A DNA stretch of 64,000 nt from JACTUA01 sp964551875 (GTDB lineage: Archaea > Halobacteriota > Methanomicrobia > Methanomicrobiales > JACTUA01), in assembly GCA_964551875.1 (NCBI GenBank), contig CAZKEV010000005.1, positions 1-64,000 on the forward strand, given 5' to 3'. The notes under the pieces are model-generated. The model saw only the letters and a program-made list of their open reading frames with translations. It did no database searches and was not told where the DNA came from. Positions 20,583 through 29,195 of the stretch are shown in pieces. Position numbers and translations under genes: made by a program. Each line of letters opens with the position of its first letter. The stretch's first letter is position 1.

Positions 20583-21844
20583 ACCGGCGTGCTCTCGTGG
20601 ATCTGGCGGTGGTCCTTGTCTGCTATACCGGGGTAGCCGCGCTGATCGCCGTCCTCATGTACCTGGTGAGCGGGAGCGGCTCCGCCTGGCTCACCTTCGA
20701 TGCCGACCGGTTCCATGCGATGGCCGAGGTGATCATCGGGGGCTTCAAGCCCTACATCGACTTCGTGGACCCGAAACCGCCCCTCCTCTTCTTCATGGTC
20801 TCCCTGATGGACCTCATCGCCCCCGCGGGAAGCGTGGACATCCTCGTGATGTCCGGCGTGAATGTCCTCTGTGCCATCCTCATCTACTGGATCGGGAGAA
20901 ACGACTACGGGAACATCTCCGGCTTCTCGGCCGGCCTCCTGTTCCTCGTGGCCGCAGTCTTTGTCCAGGGCTACTTCCTCTTCTCCGAGCAGTTCGCGGT
21001 CCTCTTCCTCATCCTCGCGTTCATGCTCGGGCGGAAGGACCATTTTGCAGCGAGCGGCCTCTGCCTCGGCCTGGCCATGGGATTCAAGCAGTACGCGTTC
21101 CTCGCCATCCCGCCCCTCCTCTTCCTCGCCCGGGTGAAGGGGAGCCGCAGGTTCCTCGGCTACGTCGAGTTCATCGTCCCTGCCATCGGCGTCTTCTTCT
21201 GCCTCTTCGGGGCCCTGTACCTCTACTACGGGCCCGAGGCAACGGGGAGCGCGATCAACTGGACCTTCGGCATCGCCCCCTCCTATGTCTCGGGCCGGCT
21301 CGTCGAGGTCCCGGCCTACCAGCCAAACAACGTCCTCGCCTTCACCGCGAACCTCCTCGGCTCGGTCATGATGGTCCTCCCCACCCTCCTCTTTGCGATG
21401 ACGAGCATCTGGAGGAGGGGGCTACGCACCGATGATGAATATGCCTTCGGGCTCTTCATCATCTTCTTCCTGGGGACACTCCTCATCCGCCAGTACCTCC
21501 ACTACTGGATCCTCATGCTCCCCTTCCTCGTCCTCCTCGCGTGCCGGGAGTTTGCCGTCGGGTCAGCCAGGGAATCCGATGAGAGCCCTGAGGGATCCGT
21601 CCTCCAGCGTTTCGCCGGGTTCGCCCGGGAGGTCGGATCCTCCCCTGAACCCCGGAGCGGGGAAGAGGGCCCGGAATCCCCGGCCGGAAGGATTGTCTTC
21701 TCGGCACCGGTCACCGGATCCCCCTCTGTCCATGGGGGCCTCATGGTCACCGGTGGCCTCATACCCTACAGGCGGGATGGCCAGGAGCCCGGGAACCGCG
21801 GTGAAGGTGGATCGGCACCAGGCCCCGAGAAGAAAGAGGAATAG
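20558..21844 (+). CDS. GT-C type membrane glycosyltransferase-like protein
   Basis: A 428-residue polytopic membrane protein with about nine or ten hydrophobic segments. An acidic loop after the first membrane segment (FDADRF, then PYIDFVDPKPPLLF) resembles the first extracytoplasmic loop of ArnT/PMT-type GT-C glycosyltransferases, where a catalytic Asp sits, and the D-PKPP pattern is typical of that group. Such enzymes transfer sugars from lipid-phosphate donors outside the membrane; donor and acceptor are unknown here. The last 90 or so residues are rich in Gly, Pro, Ser and Glu and look disordered. Its start lies inside arfC, suggesting translational coupling, though the functional link is not obvious. 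Confidence 0.7.
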   Translation: MAGGKAPVDRRALVDLAVVLVCYTGVAALIAVLMYLVSGSGSAWLTFDADRFHAMAEVIIGGFKPYIDFVDPKPPLLFFMVSLMDLIAPAGSVDILVMSGVNVLCAILIYWIGRNDYGNISGFSAGLLFLVAAVFVQGYFLFSEQFAVLFLILAFMLGRKDHFAASGLCLGLAMGFKQYAFLAIPPLLFLARVKGSRRFLGYVEFIVPAIGVFFCLFGALYLYYGPEATGSAINWTFGIAPSYVSGRLVEVPAYQPNNVLAFTANLLGSVMMVLPTLLFAMTSIWRRGLRTDDEYAFGLFIIFFLGTLLIRQYLHYWILMLPFLVLLACREFAVGSARESDESPEGSVLQRFAGFAREVGSSPEPRSGEEGPESPAGRIVFSAPVTGSPSVHGGLMVTGGLIPYRRDGQEPGNRGEGGSAPGPEKKEE

Positions 21845-21913
21845 ATCACCCTTGAAAATGCAGATACAGCCGGCAGGCACCGGAGCGGGGGAAAAAAGGG
21901 GGGCCGGAGCCGG

Positions 21914-22414
21914 TTACGGCCTCGTCTGCTGGGCGTAGATCTGGTCGATGATCTTGTAGGGGATCCCGTTTATCGTCACCGTTACCTGGATCCGGTCGCG
22001 GTTGGAACCGTTGAAGCTCACCGAGCTTCCCGCAATGATGGACCCCGACTCCGGGCGCGTGATGGACTTTGTCTCCGATGAGCAGTCCTCACGGGTGATC
22101 GTTGCATCGACGCGGGAGGTGAGGAGCTGTCCCTTTCCTCCCTGGAAGATGACCGTGATCTGCTTGTTCAGCGTGACAGGATCCCGGATCACATCCACCC
22201 CGACCATGAGTTGGGGATCCACGGTTACCGTCGGGCCGGGTTCGATACAGTTCGCCGGGGTGACCGGTGGGATCTCAGGGGTCGTAATCGGCTGTGTCAC
22301 GGTCACCCCAGGCGTCGGGGTTGGGGTCGGGCCCGGCCCGGTCCCTGCGCAGCCTGCGCCGAGGGCGGCCGCGAGAACCATGAGCAGGGGAATGATAGCT
22401 ATCCTCCAGTGCAT
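21914..22414 (-). CDS. Secreted lipoprotein, function unknown
   Basis: About 166 residues from ATG at 22414. The N-terminus has a charged start (MHWR), a hydrophobic core and a lipobox-like LGAGC, then a TPTPTPG-type linker, as expected for an archaeal lipoprotein anchored outside the membrane. The rest is a small beta-rich domain with two Cys outside the lipobox and a closing segment VTINGIPYKIIDQIYAQ. The reading frame extends upstream to 22504, but that part lacks signal character, so the internal ATG was preferred. It converges on the membrane protein gene. No enzyme motif is visible. Confidence 0.72.
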   Translation of the reverse strand: MHWRIAIIPLLMVLAAALGAGCAGTGPGPTPTPTPGVTVTQPITTPEIPPVTPANCIEPGPTVTVDPQLMVGVDVIRDPVTLNKQITVIFQGGKGQLLTSRVDATITREDCSSETKSITRPESGSIIAGSSVSFNGSNRDRIQVTVTINGIPYKIIDQIYAQQTRP

Positions 22415-22576
22415 AGGCCAAGGTTGCGACTCTGGATACTTGAGGGTTGTGTTCCACCACAAATCCGTTATACAGGAAGATCTGCGGGAAAGGGGGGGAT
22501 GCATCGACCGGAGCCGGCGTCCGGGCGCTGAGAGGGATCGCTGTGGCAGGGAGAGTATTCCAATCCATTTCGAAAC

Positions 22577-22587
22577 TCATTTAAAAG
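22577..22587 (+). promoter_or_regulatory. TATA box of the glutamate-synthase-like gene
   Basis: TCATTTAAAAG with a purine/A-rich stretch before it. It lies about 26-30 bp before ATG 22609, which places the predicted start site at the ATG, so the mRNA is probably leaderless. Confidence 0.6.
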
Positions 22588-22608
22588 GGAGAAAGAAAAC
22601 GTGTTCGT

Positions 22609-24198
22609 ATGAACTTAAGGCGACCAAATGCGAATGAGGCCCTGGGGACCTCGAACCGGTCACGGAACGTAACTCCCATGTCCGGTATCTGCACCCGCTG
22701 CCTCGACGGCTGCAAGGGGATGTGCGACATCTGGCTCTCCAGCTTCCGCGGGCGCGAGGTGCTCTACCCCGGGCCCTTCGGGGAGATGACCGCAGGGGCA
22801 GACAAGGATTATCCCATCGATTACTCCCACATCAACATCCAGGGGTACGCCCAGGGAGCAAAGGGGCTGCCCGAGGGGACGGAGATCGGCCCTGACTCGG
22901 CCGTCTTTTACTCCGTGGACACCGAGACCTCCTATGGCTGGGACAAGAAGGTGAAGCTCCGGGTCCCCATTTTCACGGGCGCCCTCGGGTCAACCGAGAT
23001 TGCACGGAAGAACTGGGAGCACTTCGCGATCGGCGCGGCCATCTCGGGTATCACCATCGTCTGCGGCGAGAACGTCTGCGGTGTTGACCCGGATCTGGTG
23101 CTCGATGCCAAGGGCAAGGTCAAGAAGTCCCCGGAGATGGACCGGAGGATCGAGACCTACAAGAAGTTCCACGAGGGATACGGCGAGATCCTCGTCCAGA
23201 TGAACGTCGAGGACACGCGCCTCGGGACGGCCGAGTACGTCTCCTCCAGGCACAACCTGGACACCATCGAGCTCAAGTGGGGCCAGGGGGCAAAGTGCAT
23301 CGGCGGGGAGATCAAGGTGAAGACCCTCGAGCGGGCCCTGGAACTCAAGAAGAGGGGCTACATCGTGCTCCCTGACCCGACCCTGCCCGAGGTCCAGAAA
23401 GGCTTCAAGAGCGGCTCCTTCAAGGAGTTCGAGCGCCACTCGCGGCTGGGATTTGTCTCCGGCGACGGGCTCCTGGAGGAGGTGGACCGGCTCCGCGACG
23501 TCGGCTTCTCCCGGGTGACCTTAAAGACCGGCGCCTACTCCGCTGTAGAGCTCGCCATGGCCATGAGGTTCGGGTCCGAGGCGAAGATTGACCTCCTCAC
23601 CATCGACGGTGCACCCGGCGGGACCGGGATGAGCCCGTGGCCCATGATGAACGAGTGGGGTATCCCGACCTTCTATCTCCAGTGTCTGGCAATTGAGTAC
23701 GCGGACAAGCTCGCAAAGAAGGGGAAGAGGGTCCCGGACATCGCCATGGCCGGCGGGTTCTCCTCCGAGGACGGGGTCTTCAAGGCCCTCGCCATGGGAA
23801 GCCCCTTTGTGAAAGCGGTCTGCATGGGACGCGGCCTTATGATCCCCGGCATGGTCGGGAAGAACATCGGAGTCTGGCTGAAGGAGGGGAACCTCCCCAA
23901 CACGGTCTCCAAGTACGGGAAGTCCCTGGAGGAGATCTTCATCTCCTACGAGGACATCCGCGCCAAGTACGGCGCACGGATGCAGGAGATCCCCACGGGC
24001 GCCATCGGGATCTGGACCTATGCCCAGCGGTTCAAGGTAGGCCTCCAGCAGCTGATGGCAGGGTCCCGCAACTTCACCATCCCGTCCATCACGCGGAAGG
24101 ATGTCATGGCCCTCACCGAAGAGGCCTCCCGGATCTCGGGCATCCCCTACGTCATGGAGGCCTACCGGGACGAGGCAGAGGCCATCCTGGAGTCATAA
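22609..24198 (+). CDS. FMN-binding glutamate synthase family protein
   Basis: 529 residues matching the archaeal stand-alone central/FMN part of glutamate synthase. It has a TIM-barrel with TIDGAPGGTGMSPWPMMNE and the phosphate-binding region DIAMAGGFSSEDGVFKALAMG. It lacks the N-terminal glutaminase domain of bacterial GltB; archaea encode that and the ferredoxin-like parts as separate genes, none of which is adjacent here. Cys28, Cys31, Cys35 and Cys39 (CTRCLDGCKGMC) form a possible Fe-S or zinc site near the N-terminus. The likely reaction is FMN-dependent reductive amination of 2-oxoglutarate or a related transfer, but the true substrate is uncertain without partner subunits. The start is set by the TATA spacing; Met24 is the alternative. 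Confidence 0.85.
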   Translation: MNLRRPNANEALGTSNRSRNVTPMSGICTRCLDGCKGMCDIWLSSFRGREVLYPGPFGEMTAGADKDYPIDYSHINIQGYAQGAKGLPEGTEIGPDSAVFYSVDTETSYGWDKKVKLRVPIFTGALGSTEIARKNWEHFAIGAAISGITIVCGENVCGVDPDLVLDAKGKVKKSPEMDRRIETYKKFHEGYGEILVQMNVEDTRLGTAEYVSSRHNLDTIELKWGQGAKCIGGEIKVKTLERALELKKRGYIVLPDPTLPEVQKGFKSGSFKEFERHSRLGFVSGDGLLEEVDRLRDVGFSRVTLKTGAYSAVELAMAMRFGSEAKIDLLTIDGAPGGTGMSPWPMMNEWGIPTFYLQCLAIEYADKLAKKGKRVPDIAMAGGFSSEDGVFKALAMGSPFVKAVCMGRGLMIPGMVGKNIGVWLKEGNLPNTVSKYGKSLEEIFISYEDIRAKYGARMQEIPTGAIGIWTYAQRFKVGLQQLMAGSRNFTIPSITRKDVMALTEEASRISGIPYVMEAYRDEAEAILES

Positions 24199-25353
24199 CC
24201 CCCATTCCAGCCCCATTCTTTTCTCCCGTTTTTTCAGGGACCCACCTCACCATTCAGCTTGCAGACGGACATGGGCTCACCGGATCATTCTCTCCAGGAG
24301 GAACGGTATATCGCGAAAAAGACGGGAAAGATTAGTGCAATTCTGAAATGTAAGGAGGATACATCAAAGATTGAGATCTGCTTCCTGGTGAGGGAATCGC
24401 GCAGAGTTGCCCGTTAGCAGTGGTCCTGCTGCCCCCGTGGCCTGTTAGTTCCCCGGTCTTTCTCCGCGCAGACGCTTCTGCAGGGGACGCTCCTGCTGAA
24501 TCGGGCGCGGTCACCGCGGGGGCAGCTCCATGGAGTGAGCCCCAATCACTCCAGGGAAATAGCGGAAATTCGGTATATTCGGATGCGGAGGTGGTTGGGA
24601 TTCTCTTTGAAATGCCAGCCGGAAGGACGTGATAGACGTGCTGGAGGAGTTGAAGAACGCAGGGAGCACCACAGGCGACGACCAGCATCTGCGTGAGGAG
24701 GACAGGATGAACCATGCCCGTGGTGCCCACGGCTGCGACCAGTGCGGAGATGGCGAGGGGAAGATATGTTGCGGAGATGATAGATCGGAGGTTCTCGAGA
24801 GCACCGTTTCTCCCCGCCACCGGGATGAGAGGCTGCTTCGCGCCGGGGGACCATCCACCGGGCTCCCCTGGTGCGCTTTGAACCCGTCCGGATCCCCGAT
24901 ATGCCCCGTGAGCGCGAGATTCGCCCAACATCCCGGTACTCTCCTTCACACCCAGGGTGCGTGCTGCGGCAGGCACCGGGTCATGAGCTCAGGACTCAGG
25001 ACCGGTGTCAGTGGCAACACTGCCACCGCTGGCACATGCTACTACATCATTATTGTATATTAATATTCCGATTTTTAATTCCAATGAAAAAGTTATCTTT
25101 CTATGAAAATTCTTGATATTCAAACTTATATCAAATAGAAATATCTATATACTGATATTCCACCATGAAACAACGCGACCGTATTTTCGGACCCCTTTAT
25201 TCAAAATAAAGGCCAGGAGCACGTCTTTACCCCAATCGGGATCAGGGCCGATCCATTCTCTGAGGCCTGCCAGGCCGGGCCTAACAATACCGCTCCACCG
25301 GCCTCAGCGGTACCCTTATCTGCCGGGGACGAATGCATATACGGAGAGATTTC
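24199..25353. other. 1.15-kb region with no convincing gene
   Basis: After the glutamate-synthase-like gene there is a C/T-rich tract ending in TTTTTT (24215-24236), a plausible archaeal terminator. A 214-codon minus-strand frame (24332-24976) contains one hydrophobic stretch (around TYLPLAISALVAAVG) but has atypical composition, no recognisable family and no ribosome-binding site, so it was not called. Positions 25040-25200 are sharply AT-rich, unlike the surroundings, with several TATA-like strings; this could be the upstream control region of the oxidoreductase operon or the remains of an insertion. Confidence 0.5.
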
Positions 25354-27018
25354 ATGCCGGAGTACTCCATCCTCATCGGGGGAAAAGCGGGCGAAGGGCT
25401 GAATAAAGCAGGGATCATCATCGCGCGGATCATGAACGGCCTCGGGTACCGGGTCTTCATGTACTACGACTACCCGTCCCTCATCAGGGGCGGGCATAAC
25501 TTCTCCATCATCCGGGCTGCACCTCACAGGATTTACTCCCATCGGGGCGGGGTGGATTTCCTCCTTGCCATGAACCGGGAGACCCTGGATCTCCATGCGC
25601 ACCGGAGAGGTGCAGGGACGGTGGCCATCTTCAACTCGGACGCGGTGAAGGCCGACGGAATAGGCCTCCCGCTCTCCCGGATTGTAAAGGAGGAGGGCGC
25701 ACCCGAGATCGCCCGGAACACGGGCATCATCGCGGGGTTCTGCGGGGCCTCCGGGATCCCGTGGGAGGTGCTCGAAGGCACCCTCAGGAGAGAGATCCCG
25801 AGAGGCCTCGAGAGCAACCTCGCGATCGCACGGAGGGCGTTCTCCGCGGTGGAACCCGTCCCTGCCGCCCGGATAGCCACCCTTCCCCGGACTGAGAAGA
25901 TCCTCCCCGTCCTTACGGGGAACGAGGCTGCAGGGCTCGGCCTCCTCGCGGGCGGGCTCCAGGCTTACGTGGCATACCCGATGACCCCTACCTCGAACCT
26001 CCTCCACTTCCTCGCAGGGATTCCGGCGGACCTTGAACTCACCGTTGTCCACCCGGAGAACGAGATCGGGGTGATGCTCATGGCCCTCGGGTTCGCATAC
26101 GCCGGGAAGAAGGTGGCGGTCGGCACCTCCGGCGGGGGTTTCTGCCTCATGACCGAGGGGTTCTCCCTCTCGGGGATGTCCGAGATCCCCGTTGTGGTCA
26201 TCCTCGGGCAGAGGCCGGGGCCCTCGACCGGCCTCCCCACCTACTCGTGCCAGACCGAGCTCCACTTTGCAGTGAACGCGGGACAGGGGGAGTTCGTCCG
26301 GTTCATCGTCGCTCCGGGGGACCTGGAGGAGACCTATTTCTGGGCTTCCGCCGCCCTCTCCCTCTCCTGGAAATTCCAGATCCCGTCTATCCTTCTCTAT
26401 GACAAGAACCTGGCCGAGCATGGATACAACTTCGATATCGACTCCGTTCCCCCCCTCCCGGAGATGCCTGCAATGGCCTGGGACGGGAGCACCCCCTACC
26501 GCAGGTATGCCATGACCGATTCGGGTGTGTCACCCCTTGCCTTCCCGTCTGCACGGGGAGCGGTAGTGAAGGTGAACGGGTATGCACACGACGAGGCCGG
26601 GATCACCACCGAGGATGCGGGGATGGTGACCCGGATGCAGGAGAAGATCCTCAGGAAGGGGGAGGGCCTTGCACAGGATCTCGACGTGATGCAGACCGTC
26701 ACGGTCACCGGGGCAAAGGGGGCCGGGGATATCCTGCTCACCTGGGGTTCCACCGCCGGGGTCTGCCGCGAGGTGGGCGACGTCCTGGGGCTCAGGGTCG
26801 TCCAGCCGGTCGTTCTCAACCCCTTCCCCGCAAAGAAGGTCCGCGAGGCCCTGGAAGGGTCCCGCCGGACCATCACCGTGGAGCAGAACGCGACCGGGCA
26901 GCTCGAGAAACTCCTCGCCCTCCATTCCATCCGGCCCGACGGGAGGATCCTGAAGTACGACGGGAGGCCCTTTGCCCTGGATGAGCTCGAGGCCCGGGTG
27001 CGGGAGGTGCTCCCATGA
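25354..27018 (+). CDS. 2-oxoacid:ferredoxin oxidoreductase, fused gamma-alpha subunit
   Basis: About 554 residues. Residues 1-180 are the gamma domain (ILIGGKAGEGLNKAG, PSLIRGGHNFS) fused to the alpha pyrimidine-binding domain (GNEAAGLGLLAGGLQ, YPMTPTSNLL, HPENEIGVMLMALGFAYAG). The conserved Glu in HPENE activates TPP. With the beta subunit it oxidatively decarboxylates a 2-oxoacid to the acyl-CoA and reduces ferredoxin, or runs in reverse for carbon assimilation. The architecture resembles two-subunit 2-oxoglutarate-type enzymes; there is no separate ferredoxin-like delta gene. ATG 25354 was chosen because GGAGAG lies about 7 bases upstream; an ATG at 25333 is also in frame. The beta gene overlaps its stop by 4 bp (ATGA). 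The substrate is unproven. Confidence 0.87.
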   Translation: MPEYSILIGGKAGEGLNKAGIIIARIMNGLGYRVFMYYDYPSLIRGGHNFSIIRAAPHRIYSHRGGVDFLLAMNRETLDLHAHRRGAGTVAIFNSDAVKADGIGLPLSRIVKEEGAPEIARNTGIIAGFCGASGIPWEVLEGTLRREIPRGLESNLAIARRAFSAVEPVPAARIATLPRTEKILPVLTGNEAAGLGLLAGGLQAYVAYPMTPTSNLLHFLAGIPADLELTVVHPENEIGVMLMALGFAYAGKKVAVGTSGGGFCLMTEGFSLSGMSEIPVVVILGQRPGPSTGLPTYSCQTELHFAVNAGQGEFVRFIVAPGDLEETYFWASAALSLSWKFQIPSILLYDKNLAEHGYNFDIDSVPPLPEMPAMAWDGSTPYRRYAMTDSGVSPLAFPSARGAVVKVNGYAHDEAGITTEDAGMVTRMQEKILRKGEGLAQDLDVMQTVTVTGAKGAGDILLTWGSTAGVCREVGDVLGLRVVQPVVLNPFPAKKVREALEGSRRTITVEQNATGQLEKLLALHSIRPDGRILKYDGRPFALDELEARVREVLP

Positions 27019-27866
27019 ACGACCGGCAGCTTATCACCGATGCCCGGAATACCTGGTGCCCGGGGTGCGGGAACTTCGTCATCCAGCATGCGTTGAAGGC
27101 GGTGCTCCAGGACCTGGAGAAGGAGGGCACATCCCTCGATGATGTCGTCCTTGTCACGGGGATCGGGTGCCATGCGAAGATGGCTGATTACCTGAATATC
27201 AACTCCTTCTACTCCATCCACGGGCGGGTCCTTCCTGTTGCCACCGCCATCAAGCTCGCGAACCCCCATCTCACCGTCATCGGGTGCGCAGGCGACGGGG
27301 ATGCCTATGCCGAGGGGCTCGACCACCTCATCTTCGCTGCAAAAAGGAACGTCGATATCAACCTCTTCATCCACAACAACAGGGTCTACGGGCTGACCAC
27401 CGGCCAGTACACCCCCACCTCGCCCCTCGGGTTCAAGGGGAAGTCAACCCCCTCAGGTACACTGGAGTACCCCTTAAACCCGCTCGAGCTCATGTTCGCG
27501 AGCGGTGCGAGTTATATCGCGAGGGGCTATACCCGCAACCAGCCGCTCCTCAAAAAGACCATGGCAGAGGCGGTCCGGCACCGGGGCTTCTCCTTCGTCG
27601 ACATCCTCCAGATCTGCGCCACCTATTTCGATATCCACGATGTCTATGACAAGTATGTGTACGAGCTCTCGGGCCATGACCCCCGCAACCCCGCGAAGGC
27701 CATGGAACGGATCCTCGAGTGGGATTACAACAACCCGGCGCCGATTGCCCTCGGGACCTTCTTTGAGAGAGATATCCCCACCTTCGAGGGAAGGTTCCCC
27801 AGGCAGCCCGCTATTCCAACGGACCGGATGAGGAAGATCCGGGGACTCCTCGATGGCTACCGGTAA
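27015..27866 (+). CDS. 2-oxoacid:ferredoxin oxidoreductase, beta subunit
   Basis: 283 residues forming the TPP- and Fe-S-binding half of the complex. CPGCGN near residue 15, GIGCHAKM near residue 51 and a later Cys (ICATYF) supply the four Cys expected for the [4Fe-4S] cluster of beta subunits. The TPP/Mg motif is GDGDAYAEGLDHLI followed by NVDINLFIHNN. The GLTTGQYTPTSP segment is typical of the family. It starts in an ATGA overlap with the alpha-gamma gene, so the two are translationally coupled and made in equal amounts. The beta subunit alone does not settle whether the substrate is pyruvate, 2-oxoglutarate or a branched-chain oxoacid. Confidence 0.9.
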   Translation: MNDRQLITDARNTWCPGCGNFVIQHALKAVLQDLEKEGTSLDDVVLVTGIGCHAKMADYLNINSFYSIHGRVLPVATAIKLANPHLTVIGCAGDGDAYAEGLDHLIFAAKRNVDINLFIHNNRVYGLTTGQYTPTSPLGFKGKSTPSGTLEYPLNPLELMFASGASYIARGYTRNQPLLKKTMAEAVRHRGFSFVDILQICATYFDIHDVYDKYVYELSGHDPRNPAKAMERILEWDYNNPAPIALGTFFERDIPTFEGRFPRQPAIPTDRMRKIRGLLDGYR

Positions 27867-27922
27867 GACCCTGGAAGGGGGCCCCCGCCCCCCCTTCAAT
27901 ATCCATCTCCACGCACATTCAA

Positions 27923-27931
27923 GGTATATAT
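27923..27931 (+). promoter_or_regulatory. TATA box of the ferritin gene
   Basis: GGTATATAT about 40 bp before ATG 27966. The predicted start near 27952 would leave a short leader containing the GGGAGGAA ribosome-binding site. Confidence 0.6.
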
Positions 27932-27965
27932 GGATCCTCCGCCTACAGGGATGGGAGGAAAAACC

Positions 27966-28469
27966 ATGATCAAGGACAACGTTCGGGATGCCATCAACGC
28001 CCAGATGAACCGTGAATTCTTCTCATCCTACCTGTACCTCGCCATGGCAGGTTACTTCGAATCGGTGAACCTGAGGGGTTTTGCGAAATGGATGCAGGTG
28101 CATGCGCAGGAAGAGTACGCCCATGGGATGAAGTTCTACAGCTACCTCGTCGACCAGGGTGCCCGGGTCTCCCTCGCCGCCATCGAGGCCCCGTCCCACG
28201 AGTGGGCAAACCCCCTCGCGGCATTCGAGCAGGTCCTCGGCCACGAGCAGAAGGTCACCGGGAGGATCCATGACCTGATGGAACTCGCGATGTCGGAGAT
28301 GGACCATGCAACAGCCGGCATGCTCCAGTGGTTTGTTTCGGAGCAGGTCGAGGAAGAGGCCAATGCCACCGAGATCGTCTTCAAGATGAAACTCGCATCG
28401 GCCGAGAAGGGGGCGGTCCTCCTCTATCTCCTGGACCGCGAGCTCGGGAAACGGGGGAAGAGCTCGTAA
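27966..28469 (+). CDS. Non-heme ferritin
   Basis: 167 residues, the normal size of a 24-mer non-heme ferritin subunit. The four-helix bundle starts with INAQMNREFFSSYLYLAMA and carries the ferroxidase ligands E-x2-H in QEEYAHG and later Glu residues in the helix around EQVEEEANATEIV. It oxidises and stores iron in the cytoplasm and limits Fenton chemistry. ATG 27966 follows a strong GGGAGGAA at 27953-27960; the frame is open to a GTG/ATG upstream, but that part is the untranslated leader. It is the first of four adjacent metal-handling genes, all on the plus strand and each with its own promoter. Confidence 0.93.
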   Translation: MIKDNVRDAINAQMNREFFSSYLYLAMAGYFESVNLRGFAKWMQVHAQEEYAHGMKFYSYLVDQGARVSLAAIEAPSHEWANPLAAFEQVLGHEQKVTGRIHDLMELAMSEMDHATAGMLQWFVSEQVEEEANATEIVFKMKLASAEKGAVLLYLLDRELGKRGKSS

Positions 28470-28552
28470 CCAGGGTTCAGCCCCCCAATCCCCTGTTATA
28501 TCCATCCCCGGCTGTCAGGAGCCGCCGGCCGGGTTCAAGTTACCTGATACGC

Positions 28553-29110
28553 ATGGATCTCGTCACCATCCTCCTGATCTCCCTCACCCTTGGCCTTGAC
28601 TGCTTCGCGGTCGCCCTCGCGGCCGGTATCGAGAGCGGCACCCGGGGGTTGAGGAATGCCGCACGGATCGCCCTCGCCTTCGGATCCTTCCAGGCCGGCA
28701 TGCCGTTCCTCGGGTGGCTCGCCGGCCGCTCGGTCCTTGACCTCATCTCCGGCTATGATCACTGGCTCGCCTTTGCCCTCCTCTCCATCGTGGGACTGCG
28801 GATGATCCGGGAAGGGGCATCCCCTTCCTCCGGGGAGTCCCCCCTCTCCCTCGATACAGCCTCCCTCCTCGTCCTCTCGGTGGCCACCTCCATCGATGCT
28901 CTCGCCGTGGGGGTCTCACTCGCCTTCGTCCAGGCCGGTATCCTCATCCCGTGTCTCATTATCGGGCTCTCCACCTTTGCCATATCGTTCTTCGGCGCAT
29001 TCATCGGGGGAGCCGCGGCCCGGAGATGGGGAGAGGCGGTGGAGGTCGCGGGCGGCATCGTCCTCATCGGCATCGGGGTACGGATCCTGATCGAGCATAT
29101 GTCCGGGTAA
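28553..29110 (+). CDS. mntP: Manganese efflux pump MntP
   Basis: 185 residues and six transmembrane segments, the size of MntP/YebN. It shows the internal duplication of the family, with Asp-containing LGLDCFAVALAAG in the first half and ATSIDALAVGVSLAF in the second; these Asp residues line the transport path. Its role is export of surplus Mn2+ across the cytoplasmic membrane. The longer upstream frame has no coding character before the ATG at 28553. A TATA-like GTTATATCC lies at 28495-28503. It sits between two ferritin-type genes and a ZIP transporter, which supports a metal-balance role. No manganese-sensing riboswitch was recognised in the 83-bp leader region. Confidence 0.88.
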   Translation: MDLVTILLISLTLGLDCFAVALAAGIESGTRGLRNAARIALAFGSFQAGMPFLGWLAGRSVLDLISGYDHWLAFALLSIVGLRMIREGASPSSGESPLSLDTASLLVLSVATSIDALAVGVSLAFVQAGILIPCLIIGLSTFAISFFGAFIGGAAARRWGEAVEVAGGIVLIGIGVRILIEHMSG

Positions 29111-29143
29111 AGGGACGGCCCTGGCGACCACCCCCTGGATCAC

Positions 29144-29154
29144 CTTTATTATAT
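29144..29154 (+). promoter_or_regulatory. TATA box of the Dps-like gene
   Basis: CTTTATTATAT, about 45 bp before ATG 29196. An AAGGAGG ribosome-binding site at 29181-29187 lies in the resulting leader. Confidence 0.6.
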
Positions 29155-29195
29155 GCTCTGTACAGTATCTTCTGCCTTCAAAGGAGGAACAGGAT

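Noticed and set aside
20524..21435. 303-codon frame overlapping the GT-C membrane protein
   Set aside because: Arg/Pro/His-rich shadow in another frame; the membrane protein frame has clear helices.
21563..21880. Minus-strand frame under the disordered tail of the GT-C protein
   Set aside because: No start signal and no similarity; it arises from the high GC content.
24332..24976. 214-codon minus-strand frame with a hydrophobic stretch
   Set aside because: No family, odd composition and no ribosome-binding site; kept only as part of the unexplained region.
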